From assembly GCF_000383615.1 (NCBI RefSeq), contig NZ_KB911597.1, forward strand, positions 62,001 through 126,000: a DNA stretch of 64,000 bases, read 5' to 3'. This stretch comes from Streptomyces canus 299MFChir4.1. GTDB lineage: Bacteria > Actinomycetota > Actinomycetes > Streptomycetales > Streptomycetaceae. The position numbers were made by a program, and so were the translations under genes. How positions within the stretch are numbered: the first letter of the stretch is position 1; each line of letters starts with the position of its first letter. The notes under the pieces are model-generated. The model was not told the origin of the DNA and did not search any database. It saw only the letters and a program-made list of their open reading frames with translations. Of this stretch, positions 63,965 through 64,000 are shown one piece after another.

Positions 63965-64000
63965 TCCTGGCCTTCCTCGTCCAGCACTCCGGGGAACGCT
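63961..64000 (-). CDS. 3' end of an upstream coupled gene (partial)
   Basis: The last 40 nt of the window read, on the minus strand, as AFPGVLDEEGQE followed by TGA, with G or C at most third positions. The stop overlaps the DapA-family start as ATGA, like the other joints of this operon. Too little is present to name the protein. Confidence 0.5.
   Translation of the reverse strand, partial: AFPGVLDEEGQE

Overview
The window looks like chromosomal DNA of a Streptomyces. It is about 70 % G+C, with GTG/TTG starts, 4-nt stop/start overlaps and PHO-box-like repeats. Gene content and order (PiT transporter, cobalamin cluster, SCO1860-type LAETG protein, ectABCD, then ECF sigma genes) also resemble the SCO1845-SCO1880 region of S. 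coelicolor as I remember it. I see no tRNA, rRNA, CRISPR array, insertion sequence or phage gene.

Layout. (1) 1-1640: a PiT phosphate transporter behind a PHO-box-like repeat, a small membrane protein and a very strong terminator. (2) 1690-20081: a cobalamin (B12) biosynthesis cluster behind a cobalamin riboswitch: cobD, cobQ, cobN, a ChlI/ChlD-type chelatase subunit, cobO, cobB, cobI, then an inverted ZIP metal-transporter gene, then cobM, cobL, a cbiG-cobJ fusion, cobH, cbiX and cobC. (3) 20129-26939: a membrane protein, a LAETG surface protein, an amidohydrolase, a polar amino-acid ABC transporter and a divergent class V aminotransferase. (4) 27297-30486: ectABCD for ectoine and 5-hydroxyectoine. 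(5) 30533-42475: an ECF sigma/anti-sigma pair, a PLP enzyme, a DsbA-like protein, a DUF1349 protein, a ketoglutarate-semialdehyde dehydrogenase with a divergent IclR regulator, a GNAT enzyme, a penicillin-binding protein, a purine permease and a SigE-type sigma factor with a membrane partner. (6) 42476-42979: a gene-free stretch with a candidate small RNA ending in a perfect terminator. (7) 42980-64000: a pectin and plant-polysaccharide utilisation locus. It holds two GH43 genes (one frameshifted), a PL9 and a PL1 pectate lyase, a truncated PL1-like gene, two pectin methylesterases, an acetyl-esterase-like hydrolase, a rhamnogalacturonan acetylesterase, a sugar ABC transporter, a Gfo/Idh/MocA oxidoreductase, a PmoA-like protein, an IlvD/Edd sugar-acid dehydratase and a DapA-family enzyme.

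How it works together. In region 7, secreted enzymes with Sec or Tat-like signals cut and de-esterify pectin outside the cell. A lipoprotein-dependent ABC transporter imports the fragments. The coupled cytoplasmic genes then oxidise and dehydrate the sugars toward a 2-keto-3-deoxy acid or ketoglutarate semialdehyde. The semialdehyde dehydrogenase at 35-36.5 kb could finish that route.

The least explained part is 58239-59347. Two unrecognised genes sit inside an unbroken chain of 4-nt overlaps in the pectin operon. One carries a 72-bp tandem repeat (24 codons per unit), and both begin with nearly the same sequence. Other notable structures are start codons held in the loops of perfect hairpins (cobD and the penicillin-binding protein), a dispersed repeat that has entered two cob genes in frame, and several palindromic operator candidates.
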